Source: Hyphomicrobiaceae bacterium (GTDB lineage Bacteria; Pseudomonadota; Alphaproteobacteria; Rhizobiales; Ancalomicrobiaceae). Taken from it: 64,000 bases of DNA. The stretch covers positions 1 through 64,000 of the forward strand of contig JAEULV010000021.1 of NCBI GenBank assembly GCA_016793065.1, read 5' to 3'. Under the pieces are notes generated by a model. The model did no database searches and was not told the DNA's origin. It saw only the letters and a list, made by a program, of their open reading frames with translations. Shown piece by piece: positions 63,368 through 64,000 of this stretch (positions are counted from its first letter, which is position 1; each line of letters starts with the position of its first letter). A program made the translations under genes and the position numbers.

Positions 63368-63877
63368 ATGGCCGGTTCGGGCGCCCCCAAGGCATTTCCG
63401 GTTTCCTGGGACCAGTTCCACCGCGATGCCCGCGCCCTTGCCTGGCGTCTGTCGGGACAGGGCCAGTGGCAGGCGATCGTCGCCATCACCCGCGGCGGCC
63501 TGGTGCCGGCGGCGATCGTCGCCCGCGAACTCGGCATCCGCCTGATCGAAACCGTCTGCGTCGCCAGCTACCACGACTACAAGAGCCAGTCGGAACTGAA
63601 GGTGATCAAGGAGGTCAGCCCCAACCTGATCCACCTCGCCGGTGGCGACGGCGCCGGCATCCTGATCATCGACGACCTCGTCGACACCGGCAAGACCGCC
63701 AAGGTCGTGCGCGACATGATGCCGAAGGCCCATTTCGCCACCGTCTACGCCAAGCCGATGGGCCGTCCGCTGGTCGACACCTTCATCACCGAGGTGAGCC
63801 AGGACACCTGGATCTATTTCCCCTGGGACATGGGCCTCACCTTCCAGCCGCCGATCAAGGAAGGCGAAACCGGCTGA
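63368..63877 (+). CDS. gpt: Xanthine-guanine phosphoribosyltransferase
   Basis: The 169-residue protein has an [18 protein letters not shown] region and the PRPP-binding motif [15 protein letters not shown] near residue 97-111, followed by the GPT-type [10 protein letters not shown]. It attaches xanthine or guanine to PRPP for purine salvage in the cytoplasm. Length matches XPRT (about 150-170). GAGAGGA lies upstream of ATG. A T-less hairpin follows. Confidence 0.94.
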   Translation: MAGSGAPKAFPVSWDQFHRDARALAWRLSGQGQWQAIVAITRGGLVPAAIVARELGIRLIETVCVASYHDYKSQSELKVIKEVSPNLIHLAGGDGAGILIIDDLVDTGKTAKVVRDMMPKAHFATVYAKPMGRPLVDTFITEVSQDTWIYFPWDMGLTFQPPIKEGETG

Positions 63878-63908
63878 TCCCGGCCGGCCGCGTCCCGCCG
63901 CCACCAGG

Positions 63909-63932
63909 CCGGCACCGCGCCAGCGGTGCCGG
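63909..63932 (+). terminator. Hairpin after gpt (no T-tract)
   Basis: A perfect 10-bp stem CCGGCACCGC/GCGGTGCCGG with a GCCA loop, 32 bases after the gpt stop. It lacks a T-tract, so a terminator role is uncertain. The last ~70 bases to the window end show no gene. Confidence 0.4.
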
Positions 63933-64000
63933 TCGCGCCCCGGACAGCGACCTCAACGGGCGGAAAACCGGCCCGCAACGGCCGTCAACCGGTTGAACCG

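Overview
The window is a high-GC stretch whose gene content points to an alphaproteobacterium, most likely of the Hyphomicrobiales. The evidence is an IalB-family protein, a BTLCP-type transglutaminase-like peptidase, an NDUFS6-like zinc-finger protein, a secreted glucan-biosynthesis (OpgD) protein, and an imp-type type VI secretion system (T6SS) with a PpkA/PppA/TagF/FHA control module and no recognisable tssJ. There are 42 supported protein genes (one cut by the left edge). I found no rRNA, tRNA, insertion sequence or CRISPR array.

Layout. 1-3065: the 3' part of an esterase-like phytase-family gene facing an orphan phnM, with two hairpin terminators between them. 3362-8168: a large repeat-built autotransporter and a small secreted protein. 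8536-15017: a secreted caspase-like protein with ten Cys-x27-Cys repeats, a secreted trypsin fused to a caspase fold that has lost its catalytic dyad, and a 109-residue orphan. 15198-30044 (minus strand): T6SS block 1, in transcription order vgrG, a DUF6931-like gene, the FHA gene tagH, tssK, tssL, tssM, tagF, pppA, ppkA. 30355-41080 (plus strand): T6SS block 2, tssA, tssB, tssC, hcp, tssE, tssF, tssG, tssH. 41289-46376 (plus): a TPR-methyltransferase and three secreted proteins (DUF4424-like, NlpC/P60-like, IalB). 46536-53466 (minus): dipeptidase, patatin-like lipase, HerA-like ATPase, Tex and an unknown membrane protein. 53771-63877: a secreted HExxH protein, opgD, a BTLCP peptidase, two overlapping alpha/beta hydrolases, a small zinc-finger gene, an FAD monooxygenase, a CinA-type domain protein and xanthine phosphoribosyltransferase.

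How the genes work together. The T6SS blocks encode the membrane complex (TssL, TssM), baseplate (TssE, F, G, K), sheath (TssB, C), tube and tip (Hcp, VgrG), cap/assembly factor (TssA) and sheath-recycling ATPase (TssH). PpkA, PppA, TagH and TagF form a threonine-phosphorylation switch. TssL carries an RTV..P.PGG-like motif near its N-terminus and PpkA carries RTV..PGG in its juxtamembrane linker. These are candidate phospho-threonine docking sites for the TagH FHA domain.

The most unusual content is the minus-strand tract after ppkA. The putative periplasmic end of the kinase and the C-terminus of the trypsin/pseudo-caspase protein both fit a DUF4384-like pattern, and an apparently active caspase relative follows. 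This suggests, but does not prove, an envelope protease module linked to the T6SS kinase. Candidate regulatory sites include a CtrA-like box, an inverted plus direct repeat ahead of tssB, and nested TTTGAAT/ATTCAAA repeats ahead of the BTLCP gene.
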